NCBI RefSeq assembly: GCF_000307105.1
Contig: NC_018645.1
Span: 4,970,001 to 5,034,000 of the forward strand
DNA from: Desulfobacula toluolica Tol2
GTDB lineage: Bacteria; Desulfobacterota; Desulfobacteria; Desulfobacterales; Desulfobacteraceae
Direction of reading: 5' to 3'
Length of the DNA stretch: 64,000 nt
A model generated the notes under the pieces. That model saw only the letters and a list, made by a program, of their open reading frames with translations. It had not been told where the DNA came from and searched no databases. The first letter of the stretch is position 1; every line of letters starts with the position of its first letter. The translations under genes and the position numbers were made by a program. Of this stretch, positions 28,444-36,732 are shown one piece after another.

Positions 28444-28462
28444 ATTAAAATTTTCAACAAAT

Positions 28463-28529
28463 AACATCCTGGTTTTTATCCCTTGATCCAATCCCTTTTA
28501 GTTTAAAGGGATAAAAAATCAGGATGTTT
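28463..28529 (+). terminator. Long hairpin after zinc-ribbon gene
   Basis: AACATCCTG (28463-28471) pairs with CAGGATGTT near 28520-28528, and inside it TTTTTATCCCTT pairs with AAGGGATAAAAA. A long A/T-flanked stem with a short T run; likely a terminator for the gene at 28258. Confidence 0.6.
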
Positions 28530-28584
28530 GTCACAAATTCCAACTAAATTAAAGACCAGAAACAATTCAATGTTCTTAATATGA

Positions 28585-28628
28585 GTCGTTCATAGCCGCA
28601 AGGCAAAGAACGGCTTTGTTTTTTTTAC
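28585..28628 (+). terminator. Second hairpin with long T run
   Basis: AGCCG (28594-28598) pairs with CGGCT (28611-28615), or GTCGTTC with GAACGGC, followed by TTTGTTTTTTTT. The two alternative stems share bases. Probably an intrinsic terminator; a small RNA ending here cannot be excluded. Confidence 0.45.
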
Positions 28629-28843
28629 TTTAGTTTTATACTTTCAAAAAAATTAAAATAGTCATTACCTCTTATTTTTTGATCAATGAACATATGCTGA
28701 GTTAAATTAGCAGAAAGATTGAAAGATATTTGTATCAAAATACCGCCTTAATCAATAAAAATATTTGAAATTTTAAAGATTATGATTTATAGAAGATACC
28801 TTGGCTTGAACTATAAAAATGGTTTTTATGGAGTAAAAAATTA
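28629..28843. other. A+T-rich region upstream of cytochrome c gene
   Basis: No gene seen. Probably holds the promoter of the cytochrome/metVF cluster; I cannot assign -35/-10 boxes with confidence. Confidence 0.4.
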
Positions 28844-29263
28844 ATGATTTATAAAAACAAAATCAGTTTGATCATTTTGAAATGCCTTTTAATCTTTACA
28901 GGTTGTATCTTTGTGTCCGGTTATGTGTTTGTGTCAGGGGTATTTGCTTACACCGAGAACATCGAACTTGGCGGAACTAAGACTCGCGGTCCTGTTGCAT
29001 TTCCCCATGAACTTCATATGGAGGGCTTTGAGTGCTTAGAGTGCCACCATGTTATGGAAAATGGAGAAAATGTACTGGATGAGTCGGATCTTGAAGAAGG
29101 CAATCCTGATATTTTGTGTGCCTCCTGTCACCAGGAACAATCAAAAGTAGAGAGAAAAGAAGCCTTTCATCATCAATGCGTAAAATGCCATGATCAGTAT
29201 AGCTTTGCGCCTGAAGAAAAAGGCCCGACCCTTTGCGGTGAATGTCATACCCAGAAAAAATAA
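28844..29263 (+). CDS. Periplasmic tetrahaem cytochrome c (c3/TmcA-like)
   Basis: A protein of 139 residues with an N-terminal signal/anchor (hydrophobic stretch residues 7-34, then VFAY). Four haem motifs are seen: CLECHH, CASCH, CVKCH and CGECH, with other His residues (FPHELH, FHHQC) that can act as distal ligands. This fits a class III cytochrome c such as the type II c3 TmcA of sulfate reducers. It heads a cluster with MetV, an NarI/TmcC-like membrane protein, an HdrC-like protein and MetF, suggesting periplasmic electron exchange with that membrane complex. Confidence 0.85.
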   Translation: MIYKNKISLIILKCLLIFTGCIFVSGYVFVSGVFAYTENIELGGTKTRGPVAFPHELHMEGFECLECHHVMENGENVLDESDLEEGNPDILCASCHQEQSKVERKEAFHHQCVKCHDQYSFAPEEKGPTLCGECHTQKK

Positions 29264-29297
29264 TACCAATAACAGCTAACACCTTGGAGATTAAAAA

Positions 29298-29969
29298 GTG
29301 GTAAAAGCAAAAAGAAAACCCCTGGAAGAAATTAAAGAGGCCATAGGCGGGTACGAAAAAATCTTGACCGTCGGCTGCGGAGGGTGTGTTTCCGTCTGTC
29401 TTGCCGGTGGTCAAAGAGAAGTTAATGCATTAAATCTGGAACTTGATCTTTCTTTGAAAAAAGAAACCATCCATAAGCGGTTTGATGCATATACAGTAGA
29501 ACGCCAGTGCAATGAAGAATTTTTAGAAGAGCTTGAGAAAAAGGTGGGTCAATACGATTGTATCCTTTCAATGGCCTGTGGTGCTGGTGTTCAGAATATG
29601 GCAGAACGTTTCCCCATGATTCCGGTTCACCCGGCTGTCAATACGGTTTCCATCGGAATTGACAGGGCCCTTGGCATGTATGAAGAAAAATGCAGAGCAT
29701 GCGGTCATTGTGTCCTGGGGTATACCGGTGGTATCTGCCCTGTGACCCGATGCTCCAAAGGATTGTTCAATGGCCCGTGCGGCGGCACCAATAACGGATA
29801 TTGTGAAATCAGCCCGGAGATACCCTGTGCATGGCAGGATATCTACAACCGGTTAAAAGAGCAGGACCGCCTGGATGATATCCTGAAGGTACAGCCGCCA
29901 ATGATGTGGCAGAACCAGACCCCCAGGACCATTGTTCAGGAACCTTACGAGAAAAGGTATCTGGCCTGA
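29298..29969 (+). CDS. metV: MetV, zinc/Fe-S partner subunit of methylene-THF reductase (MTHFR_C)
   Basis: A protein of 223 residues with GTG start and GGAG ribosome-binding site. Cys-rich segments are TVGCGGCVSVCLAGG near residue 26, SMACGAGVQ, and the C-terminal CRACGHCVLGYTGGICPVTRC with GPCGG. This is the MTHFR_C/MetV family found with MetF in acetogens and sulfate reducers, where it carries Fe-S/zinc sites and assists MetF. Four genes later lies metF, so the two subunits are split by the membrane and ferredoxin genes of the same apparent operon. Confidence 0.88.
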   Translation: MVKAKRKPLEEIKEAIGGYEKILTVGCGGCVSVCLAGGQREVNALNLELDLSLKKETIHKRFDAYTVERQCNEEFLEELEKKVGQYDCILSMACGAGVQNMAERFPMIPVHPAVNTVSIGIDRALGMYEEKCRACGHCVLGYTGGICPVTRCSKGLFNGPCGGTNNGYCEISPEIPCAWQDIYNRLKEQDRLDDILKVQPPMMWQNQTPRTIVQEPYEKRYLA

Positions 29970-30064
29970 CAGGTTTTATGGGCCAAGAAAATATAGACGT
30001 TTTACAGTCTGACAATCGTTTCAGGCTATACTGTCAACCCTAATTGTTAAATGAATTGTATATT

Positions 30065-30766
30065 ATGGAATTTTCAACCATTTTTTCATGGGCATTTGCC
30101 TATGATTTTATAAAAGGCCCCATGGTATGGGTTTCTTTTATTGTATTCATCTTTGGAACTTTGTTTCAGATTTTCAGGATTTCTTCTTTGATGTCCAAAC
30201 CGGAAAGAATACAGCTCAGTGCAGGACCTGGAAAATTTATTTCAACTCCCCCGTCCCCTGAAAACAAAAAGCCATGGTCTCTGCGGTTCAAGTTATCCAT
30301 TGCCGGGGTTAATCCGTTCATGACAATTGTCACTACGGTTTTTCATATTCTGTTATTATTTTTGCCCATATTTGTCCTGGGTCACAATATTTTACTGAAC
30401 AATGCCTTTGGAATCAGTATGGTATCCCTGCCGGAAAACATATCCCACAGACTAACCCTGGTTGTGATCCTGTGCGCCTTGATTTTTCTGTACCGAAGAA
30501 TATTTTTATATCGTGTCCGGCTCATTACAAGCTTTGAAGATTACCTGTTTTTGTTCCTTGCTGCGATTCCCTTTATAAGCGGATTCCTTGCGTATGAACA
30601 ATTTTTTGCAAATTACAAGCTGGTCATCGGGCTTCATATTTTATCCGGAGAACTCATGTTGATGGCGGTGCCGTTTACCAAATTCATTCATATGATCTTT
30701 TTATTGATCATCCGTTTCAAAATTGACGGTGAGTATAGTCTCGGCAACGGAGACAGAGCTTGGTAA
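30065..30766 (+). CDS. NarI/HdrE/TmcC-like membrane cytochrome b subunit
   Basis: About 233 residues from the ATG at 30065 (an in-frame TTG at 30044 is less likely). Five to six hydrophobic segments and His residues within or at the edges of several of them (VFHILLLFLPIFVLGHNILL near residue 95, ISHRLTLVVIL, IGLHILSGELML, FIHMIFLLI) fit the NarI/HdrE/DsrM/TmcC family of dihaem b quinone-interacting subunits. In sulfate reducers such subunits couple menaquinone to cytoplasmic HdrC/D proteins and sometimes periplasmic cytochromes. All three partners are in this cluster. Confidence 0.75.
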   Translation: MEFSTIFSWAFAYDFIKGPMVWVSFIVFIFGTLFQIFRISSLMSKPERIQLSAGPGKFISTPPSPENKKPWSLRFKLSIAGVNPFMTIVTTVFHILLLFLPIFVLGHNILLNNAFGISMVSLPENISHRLTLVVILCALIFLYRRIFLYRVRLITSFEDYLFLFLAAIPFISGFLAYEQFFANYKLVIGLHILSGELMLMAVPFTKFIHMIFLLIIRFKIDGEYSLGNGDRAW

Positions 30767-30829
30767 ACTGTATTTTTTATTTGTTCAACTGATTTTATTT
30801 GTTCAACTAATGTCAGACCGGAGAATCAA

Positions 30830-31216
30830 ATGTTTAGAAAAAAAAATACTGCTGGCGTTGACAGCAATGAAATACGCGCCATACTGGATGAAAAAAAGGC
30901 AAAGATGAAATTGTCTTTAAAGGCATGTGCCCACTGCTCTCTTTGTGCGGAGAGTTGTTTTTTATTTATGAGCCGGGATAAAGATCCCAAATACATGCCG
31001 TCATATAAACTTTTAAATTCAGTGGGCGTTTTATATAAAAGAAAAGGAAATGTGGACAAACTGGATCTTGGGGAGATAAGGGATATTGTATGGGAACGAT
31101 GTGTTTTGTGTACCCGTTGTTATTGCCCCATGGGAATTGATATACCCGAGATGATTTCACTGGCCAGGCGAATCTGCAGAAGCCAGGGTGTTTACCCACA
31201 ATATGACAAAGAATAA
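30830..31216 (+). CDS. HdrC-like 4Fe-4S protein
   Basis: A protein of 128 residues with two Cys clusters: CAHCSLCAESC near residues 33-43 and CVLCTRCYCPMGIDIPEM near 93. The spacing and the CPMGIDIPE motif are those of HdrC/QmoC/TmcB N-terminal ferredoxin domains. No membrane segment; cytoplasmic. GGAG precedes the ATG. In Qmo the HdrC and membrane parts are fused; here they are separate, with the membrane protein immediately upstream. Probable role: pass electrons between MetF/MetV and the membrane subunit. Confidence 0.8.
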   Translation: MFRKKNTAGVDSNEIRAILDEKKAKMKLSLKACAHCSLCAESCFLFMSRDKDPKYMPSYKLLNSVGVLYKRKGNVDKLDLGEIRDIVWERCVLCTRCYCPMGIDIPEMISLARRICRSQGVYPQYDKE

Positions 31217-31257
31217 AATGCTGTTGATGAAAAAAAAATTTATGAGGATCTTTGAAA

Positions 31258-32181
31258 ATGAAATCAGGAAGTAAACTTGAAAGAATATTAACCGCTGGCC
31301 ATTTTGCTTTTACCGGAGAACTTGGACCACCACGGGGCAGCAACATTCAGGTCATTAAGGAAAAAGCCGCACCTCTCAAAGGCATGGTGGACATGGTCAA
31401 TATTACCGACAATCAGACTGCCATGGTCAGGATGTCCAGCTGGGCAGGAGCCCTGATTCTGGCCGCAGAAGGCCTTGAACCAAATTACCAGATGGTCTGC
31501 CGTGACAGGAACCGCCTGGCAATGCAGGCAGACATATTGGGGGCATATGCCCTTGGTCTTCGAAATATCCTCTGTCTTTCCGGCGATCACCAGAAATTCG
31601 GGGATCACCCCAATGCCAAAGGCGTATTTGATATTGACTCTATCCAGCTTGTTGCCATGGTAAAAAAAATGCGGGATGAAGGCAAGTTCCTTGGTGGCGA
31701 TGATATTGACGAACCACCGAAAATGTTTATCGGGGCTGCTGCAAATCCTTTTGCCCAGCCTTTTGAGTGGCGTATTCACCGTCTGGCAAAAAAAGTGGCT
31801 GCTGGTGCGGATTTTATCCAGACCCAGTGTGTCTACAACATGGAAAGAATCAGGGAATGGATAAAAATGGCTAATGATATGGGACTGACAGAAAAAGTGT
31901 ATATCCTTCCTGGCGTAACTCCCCTGAAAACCCTTGGTATGGCCAAGTACATGAAAAACAAAGTACCTGGAATGGATGTGCCGGATGAGATCATCAAGCG
32001 CCTTGAAGGTGTTGACAGGAAAAAAGTGGCTGATGAGGGGATTAAAATCGCCTGTGAGCAAATTGCAGAATTCAAGGAGATGAAAGGTGTGGCAGGCGTT
32101 CATTTAATGGCCATTGAATGGGAACATAAGGTTCCTGAAATTGCTGAAAGGGCAAAGGTTTTACCAAGACCTGAAGTTTGA
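31258..32181 (+). CDS. metF: Methylenetetrahydrofolate reductase (MetF)
   Basis: About 307 residues from the ATG at 31258 with GAGGATC upstream. TGELGPPRGSN near residue 17, LCLSGDH near 103 and ADFIQTQCVYN near 185 match MetF TIM-barrel FAD enzymes. MetF interconverts methylene-THF and methyl-THF. With MetV, HdrC-like, NarI-like and cytochrome genes directly upstream it is probably the catabolic enzyme of the Wood-Ljungdahl pathway, run in the oxidative or reductive direction, rather than a methionine-synthesis enzyme. No NADH-binding HdrA- or RnfC-like subunit is present. Confidence 0.9.
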   Translation: MKSGSKLERILTAGHFAFTGELGPPRGSNIQVIKEKAAPLKGMVDMVNITDNQTAMVRMSSWAGALILAAEGLEPNYQMVCRDRNRLAMQADILGAYALGLRNILCLSGDHQKFGDHPNAKGVFDIDSIQLVAMVKKMRDEGKFLGGDDIDEPPKMFIGAAANPFAQPFEWRIHRLAKKVAAGADFIQTQCVYNMERIREWIKMANDMGLTEKVYILPGVTPLKTLGMAKYMKNKVPGMDVPDEIIKRLEGVDRKKVADEGIKIACEQIAEFKEMKGVAGVHLMAIEWEHKVPEIAERAKVLPRPEV

Positions 32182-32205
32182 TAAACACCCCATAAGAGGA
32201 TTGGT

Positions 32206-33678
32206 ATGGAACAGGATCTGCTGATAAAAGCTATTGATTCCATCAAGCCATCAATCATTGTTATATCCCCGGAGTTTAAGATATTGTCCGGCAACCGGGG
32301 CCGGACTGTCCCCGGATCAGTTATACAGGGAAAGCTTTGCTATAAAGCACTCTACAACAGAAAAATTCCCTGTTATAACTGTCCGGCCAAAGAAGTTCTT
32401 CAAACAGGCAAATCCGTTATAAAAAAATGTCGTGACGCACCCTGTGCTCCTGAGAAATTATCTTACCTGTATTCATATCCGATTTTTTCAAACAAAGAAA
32501 TCATTTCCCTTGTCATCATGGAGTTTCCGGTCTCTACAATGGAAAAAATGGAGAGAAAACTTCACCAGTCTGATGAGTTTTTAAACAAACTGATCAAAAG
32601 TGCTGTGGACGGTGTTATTGCTTCGGACATGAAAGGAAAAATTCTTATTTTTAATGATGCTGCATGTGAAATATCCGGGTATGAAGTGGATGAAGTCATC
32701 GGTAAAAAGGACATTCGCGAGCTTTATCCAGGTGATGGTGCAAAACAGGTCATGCGTATGCTCAGAAGCGATCAATATGGAGAAAAAGGAAGAGTTCGAT
32801 CGTTTCGGGTGAACATTAAGAGAAAAACAGGGGAACTCATTCCCATCAATATGAATGCTGCCATTGTTTACCATGATGAGAAGGAAGCGGCAACCCTTGG
32901 ATTTTTTCATGACTTAAGAGATACATTGAAAATGGAGGCTGAACTTGAAAAAACCCAGATTCAACTACTTCAAGCCGAAAAAATGTCGTCTCTCGGGGAA
33001 CTTGCCGCAGGCGTTGCCCATCAGTTAAACAATCCCCTGGGCGGTATTACTTTATTCACCCAGCTTGTCATGGAAGAATATGACCTGCCCGCCGGTGCAA
33101 AAAATGATTTGAAACGAATTTTCAAGGATGCGCAGCGTTGCAGCAACATTGTGAAAGAACTGCTGAAATTTTCACGGCAGACCGGCAATGAAATGCATCC
33201 CCAGGATATTAATCATGCCTTGTCAAAAACCTTATTTCTTGTTGAAAATCAAACTCTTTTTCAAAATATTTCCATTGAAAAAAAGTTTCAAAAAAACCTT
33301 CCCTTGATCCCGGTTGACATTCAAAAGATAAAACATGTTTTTATGAATATCATTCTTAATGCAGCCGATGCCATGGACGGGGAAGGAGTGTTATCAATTT
33401 CAACACAACTGGGGCTTTTAAAAGACCGGGTGGTGATTAAAATCAGGGATACGGGAACAGGGATATCAGAAGAGAACCTGTTAAAAATATTTGATCCCTT
33501 TTTTACAACCAAAGATCAGGGAAAAGGGACAGGACTCGGATTGAGTCTGGCCTACAGGATTGTTGAAGACCATGGGGGAACAATTAATGCGGAAAGCCGG
33601 GTCGGCTGCGGTACAACATTCATCATTGAGCTGCTGCTGGATCCTCCTGGCATGAAAGGAGTTATCAGTGGGAATTGA
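32206..33678 (+). CDS. PAS-domain sensor histidine kinase, NtrB-like
   Basis: A protein of 490 residues without a clear TM segment. An N-terminal PAS-like domain contains a Cys-rich stretch (CYKALYNRKIPCYNCP near residue 45), a second PAS follows (DGVIASDMKGKILIFNDAACEISGY near residue 130), then HisKA with AAGVAHQLNNPLGGI near 267 (phosphoacceptor His) and a HATPase domain (DTGTGISEENLLKIFDPFFTTK, GKGTGLGLSL). A cytoplasmic sensor, possibly of redox state or metal through the Cys cluster (inference). It overlaps the following receiver-kinase gene by 11 bases. The metF operon ends 25 bases upstream. Confidence 0.88.
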   Translation: MEQDLLIKAIDSIKPSIIVISPEFKILSGNRGRTVPGSVIQGKLCYKALYNRKIPCYNCPAKEVLQTGKSVIKKCRDAPCAPEKLSYLYSYPIFSNKEIISLVIMEFPVSTMEKMERKLHQSDEFLNKLIKSAVDGVIASDMKGKILIFNDAACEISGYEVDEVIGKKDIRELYPGDGAKQVMRMLRSDQYGEKGRVRSFRVNIKRKTGELIPINMNAAIVYHDEKEAATLGFFHDLRDTLKMEAELEKTQIQLLQAEKMSSLGELAAGVAHQLNNPLGGITLFTQLVMEEYDLPAGAKNDLKRIFKDAQRCSNIVKELLKFSRQTGNEMHPQDINHALSKTLFLVENQTLFQNISIEKKFQKNLPLIPVDIQKIKHVFMNIILNAADAMDGEGVLSISTQLGLLKDRVVIKIRDTGTGISEENLLKIFDPFFTTKDQGKGTGLGLSLAYRIVEDHGGTINAESRVGCGTTFIIELLLDPPGMKGVISGN

Positions 33679-35158
33679 TGATGACATTGACATCCTTGTC
33701 ATAGATGATGAAAAAGATATCCGTGATGGATGTGAACGGATTCTTCAGCGCATGGGCTGCAAGGTCTTAACTGCTGCAAGCGGTAAAGAAGGGCTTGAAA
33801 TCCTTGAAAAATCAAAAATTTGCATTGTATTGTGTGATATCAAAATGCCGGGGATGGACGGGCTTGAGGTGTTAACCCAAATCAGAAAAAACCACGAATC
33901 AATCCTTGTTATCATGATTACCGGGTTCAGTACGGTTGAAACCGCCATTGAGGCCATGAAAAAAGGTGCTTATGATTTTTTGTCCAAGCCTTTTACACCG
34001 GATCAACTGAGAATTAATATTACAAGGGCCATAGAAAAAATACGCCTTACCCGGCAGGCAGAGTGCTTAAAACTTGAGCGACAACGAAATCTGGCAGATC
34101 TTGAAACGGAACAAAGCCGGATAAGAACAATTATTGAGAACCTTCCCAATGGTCTGCTGGTCACCAATCTGTCAGGTCAGGTTGTGCTGATAAACCCGTT
34201 ATCAAAAACATACCTGGGCCTTTCACAAAATATGTGCGTTGGGGAAAAAATCGAACATTATATTGCTGATAAAGGCCTTTGTGACTATATCATGGGGGTG
34301 TCCAAATGCAGTTTGACAGATACCAAACCCCCGGAGAATTACGAATTTTCACTGTCGGAAGAAAGATATGTCCTTGCCCAGGCAAGGCCTATTGAAGGAG
34401 AGGATGGCGAGTGTATGGGCGCTGTAGTGATATTGTCGGATATTTCAGCCATAAAAGTATTTGATCGCCTCAAAACCGAATTTGTTGCCAAGGTTTCCCA
34501 TGAACTTAGGTCTCCGTTATCGGTCATTCATGAACAGCTTGCCATGGTTCTCAAAGCCAATGCTCCTGACTCCTCTGATGACAACCAATACATCCTTGGC
34601 CGGGCAAAAGAAAAAACCAAAAGCCTGATCACCATGATTGCAGATCTTTTGGATATTTCAAAAATTGAAACCGGAAATAAAGGACAGATGCTGGTAAAGG
34701 TACATTTGGATGATATGATCGGAAAAATTGTTGAATTTTTAACAGCAGCAGCCCAGAAAAAGCAGCAGTCAATTAAATTCAACATTGCTGCAAAAAATAT
34801 TCCGCCGGTGGTCGCCGATCCCATTGCCCTTGAAAGTGTTTTTGGAAACCTGATTGAAAATGCCATAAAATATACCCGGGAGCAGGGAAGCATTTTAATC
34901 TCAATCGATACCAAGGACAACTATGTCCGGGTAATTGTAAAAGACAATGGGTTCGGCATGGAACAGCGGCATATTAGCAGGATCTTTGAAAAATTCTATC
35001 GCATTAAAGATGACAACACCCGCTTTATCAATGGGACAGGATTAGGGCTTCCCATTGCCAAAGCCATTGTTGATGCCTTGAACGGACAAATTCTTGTTAA
35101 AAGCCAGGTTGGTAAAGGCAGTGAGTTTACCGTCCTTTTACCGGCAGACAAAAACTGA
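33668..35158 (+). CDS. Response regulator-PAS-histidine kinase hybrid
   Basis: A protein of 496 residues. The GTG at 33668 has AAAGGAG at seven bases. An N-terminal receiver domain (IDILVIDDEKDIRDG; phospho-Asp in CDIKMPGMDG near residue 58) is followed by PAS (IIENLPNGLLVTNLSGQVVL), HisKA (KVSHELRSPLSVIHEQ near 277) and HATPase (IVKDNGFGMEQRHISRIFEKF, GTGLGLPIAKAIV). It is positioned to receive phosphate from the kinase upstream and pass a signal on; no DNA-binding domain is present. Output may be the small receiver encoded convergently at 35199. Confidence 0.88.
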   Translation: MGIDDDIDILVIDDEKDIRDGCERILQRMGCKVLTAASGKEGLEILEKSKICIVLCDIKMPGMDGLEVLTQIRKNHESILVIMITGFSTVETAIEAMKKGAYDFLSKPFTPDQLRINITRAIEKIRLTRQAECLKLERQRNLADLETEQSRIRTIIENLPNGLLVTNLSGQVVLINPLSKTYLGLSQNMCVGEKIEHYIADKGLCDYIMGVSKCSLTDTKPPENYEFSLSEERYVLAQARPIEGEDGECMGAVVILSDISAIKVFDRLKTEFVAKVSHELRSPLSVIHEQLAMVLKANAPDSSDDNQYILGRAKEKTKSLITMIADLLDISKIETGNKGQMLVKVHLDDMIGKIVEFLTAAAQKKQQSIKFNIAAKNIPPVVADPIALESVFGNLIENAIKYTREQGSILISIDTKDNYVRVIVKDNGFGMEQRHISRIFEKFYRIKDDNTRFINGTGLGLPIAKAIVDALNGQILVKSQVGKGSEFTVLLPADKN

Positions 35159-35198
35159 TGTTTGATCTGTCTTTGAGCCTGATTTATCTATAATTTGA

Positions 35199-35582
35199 TC
35201 AATCCATCAATGCTTTTAAACTTTTCAATATCTCTTCAGGTGATGCCGGTTTTGACAAAAAATCATCTGCTTCCAGATTGATACCACTTGAATGAGAATA
35301 GCGGCTGGAAGTTACATTTTCTGCAACAGCTGTCAGCAGAACTATCGGGATATCACAGTATTGATCGTCATGTTTAAGTTCCGAGCAAACTGTATACCCA
35401 TCTTTTTCAGGCATCATGACGTCTAATACTATTGCATCCGGTGGGTTGGCTTTTACTTTTTCAAGAGCTTCAACACCATTATATGCAACTTCCACATCAT
35501 ATCCTTCATGCTGAAGATTTGCTTTAACCACGGCGACAAAATCCGGCTCATCATCCACTACCAAAATCCTTTTTTTGCTCAT
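35199..35582 (-). CDS. Single-domain response regulator
   Basis: A receiver domain of 127 residues with no output domain: KKRILVVDDEPDF, phospho-Asp in IVLDVMMPEKDG and a conserved Lys in DDFLSKPASPEEIL. The ATG at 35582 is preferred because AGGATT lies at good spacing; an ATG at 35594 is also in frame. CheY/PleD-like single receivers act by protein contact. Convergent with the two kinases, their likely partners. Confidence 0.88.
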   Translation of the reverse strand: MSKKRILVVDDEPDFVAVVKANLQHEGYDVEVAYNGVEALEKVKANPPDAIVLDVMMPEKDGYTVCSELKHDDQYCDIPIVLLTAVAENVTSSRYSHSSGINLEADDFLSKPASPEEILKSLKALMD

Positions 35583-35606
35583 ATTAATCCTCATCCTTAT
35601 TTTTTA

Positions 35607-35752
35607 ATATGAAAGTCTTAAAAAATCCAAACCGTGACTTTCACGTTTTGTTGCGGGCAAATATAGTCAAAAACCCAAATTTAAGCAAAAACCCAAATTT
35701 AAGCAAAAACCCAAATTTAAGCAAAAACCAAGTATGCCCGTGGCAGTTATTA
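35607..35752 (-). repeat. Dispersed leader-type repeat, copy F, enlarged by an internal tandem repeat
   Basis: Read on the minus strand: TAATAACTGCCACGGGCATAC, an A/T-rich tandem array, then TTTGCCCGCAACAAAACGTG, AAAGTCACGGTTTGGATTT and TTTAAGACTTTCATATT. The outer parts match copy B well. The end nearest the gene lies about 25 bases from the response-regulator start. Confidence 0.8.
35669..35730. repeat. 18-bp tandem repeat, three copies plus partial
   Basis: The unit AAAAACCCAAATTTAAGC occurs exactly three times at 35669-35686, 35687-35704 and 35705-35722, followed by a partial AAAAACCA. It sits in the loop between the GGGCA and TGCCC arms of repeat copy F. Confidence 0.95.
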
Positions 35753-35887
35753 CAAAACCTAGCTATATTATTACCAAACCTAGTTTAAATTTATAACATG
35801 ATAATGAATCCGTGTCGATACCATTTGTCATATTGACAGAAGCCTTCAAAACAAACGAACCGACCGTGAAAAGGCGGATAGCGGATT
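35753..35887. other. Short intergenic stretch, no gene seen
   Basis: Contains the near-duplicate phrases CAAAACCTAGCTATATTATTA and CCAAACCTAGTTTAAAT but no convincing gene or terminator. Confidence 0.4.
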
Positions 35888-36604
35888 TCAAGAAAGGCTT
35901 CCGGATTTTGACAGATCAAGCAGCCCTTCAAGGTCTTTAATAAAAATGGTTTTGGTCTGAACGTCAATAAAGGAAGCAGCCATCATTTTTTTTAATATCC
36001 TGGAAACGGTCTCGGGCGTTGTTCCGATCAGGTTGGACAATTGGGCCTTTGATATAGGAAGGATCACCTGTTGTTCATTTTTTTGTTCTTTTGAAAGGGT
36101 TATAATATAAGCGGCAAGCCGGGAAGGCACTTCTTTTAAGCTTAAATTTTCAATCTGTACGGTAAATTCCCTCAAGCGTCTGGAAAGGTCAGCCAGCATG
36201 TTCATGCCAAGACCGGGGGTACGGGTAATCAAGTCTACAAATTTATCCCTGGGAAGAAACAGAATATCTGATTTTTCAAGAGCCATAGACGAAGCAGGAA
36301 AATTTTTGCCTTCAAATGCCGGGACCTCTCCAAAAATATGTCCAGGCCCGTAAATATGAAGGATCTGCTCTTTACCGTCAAACGAAAGCTTGAACACCTT
36401 AATCTTGCCTTTTTCAACCATATAGAACCCGTCGCCCCTGTCCCCTTCATGAAAAATCATTTCTCCCCTGGCAAATTTAAGGGTTGAGGCAATGGCAGCT
36501 ATTTGTTCCAGGTGTTCATTGGAAAGGCCTGAAAAAAGAGGAATTGTTTTTAAGTTTTTAATGGCGTATACTTCTCCGGATAAGGTTCTAAAATAATCTA
36601 ACAG
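35888..36604 (-). CDS. hcpR: Crp/Fnr-family regulator, HcpR-like, with non-ATG start
   Basis: The frame is open over 238 codons from 36604 (a stop lies just upstream), but the first ATG is at 36460, inside the conserved cNMP-binding fold (FARGEMIFHEGDRGDGFYMVEKGKIKVF). The 48 codons before it clearly encode the missing N-terminus (IPLFSGLSNEHLEQIAAIA) yet contain no ATG, GTG or TTG. Possible starts are CTG at 36604 or ATT at 36562 behind GGAG. The C-terminus has a Crp-type helix-turn-helix (ISKAQLSNLIGTTPETVSRILKKM). It is divergent from hcp with an FNR-like palindrome between, the HcpR arrangement of sulfate reducers, which senses nitrosative stress. Confidence 0.8.
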   Translation of the reverse strand: MLDYFRTLSGEVYAIKNLKTIPLFSGLSNEHLEQIAAIASTLKFARGEMIFHEGDRGDGFYMVEKGKIKVFKLSFDGKEQILHIYGPGHIFGEVPAFEGKNFPASSMALEKSDILFLPRDKFVDLITRTPGLGMNMLADLSRRLREFTVQIENLSLKEVPSRLAAYIITLSKEQKNEQQVILPISKAQLSNLIGTTPETVSRILKKMMAASFIDVQTKTIFIKDLEGLLDLSKSGSLS

Positions 36605-36633
36605 TTAAAAAACAATCAAAAAAAAACAGCTCA

Positions 36634-36649
36634 CTTGATCTATATCAAG
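36634..36649 (+). promoter_or_regulatory. FNR/HcpR-like palindromic operator
   Basis: CTTGATCTATATCAAG fits the Crp/FNR consensus TTGAT-N4-ATCAA perfectly. It lies between the divergent regulator and hcp, 84 bases before the hcp start and 30 bases before the open frame of the regulator, suitable for controlling both. Confidence 0.75.
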
Positions 36650-36732
36650 GATTTGTGTCCTTTTTTATAATAAGTTCAAATCAGGAAGTAAAGATCAATT
36701 ATTCGTCAATTTAAATATAAGGAGAAATTGAA

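Noticed and set aside
28585-28628. Riboswitch (c-di-GMP or similar) after the zinc-ribbon gene
   Set aside because: Only a short hairpin with a T run is visible; no aptamer core could be matched.
31288-32103. 271-codon minus-strand frame opposite metF
   Set aside because: Rich in Cys, His and Phe as typical of antisense reading; metF on the plus strand is certain.
35669-35730. CRISPR array
   Set aside because: The three 18-bp units are directly adjacent, with no spacers.
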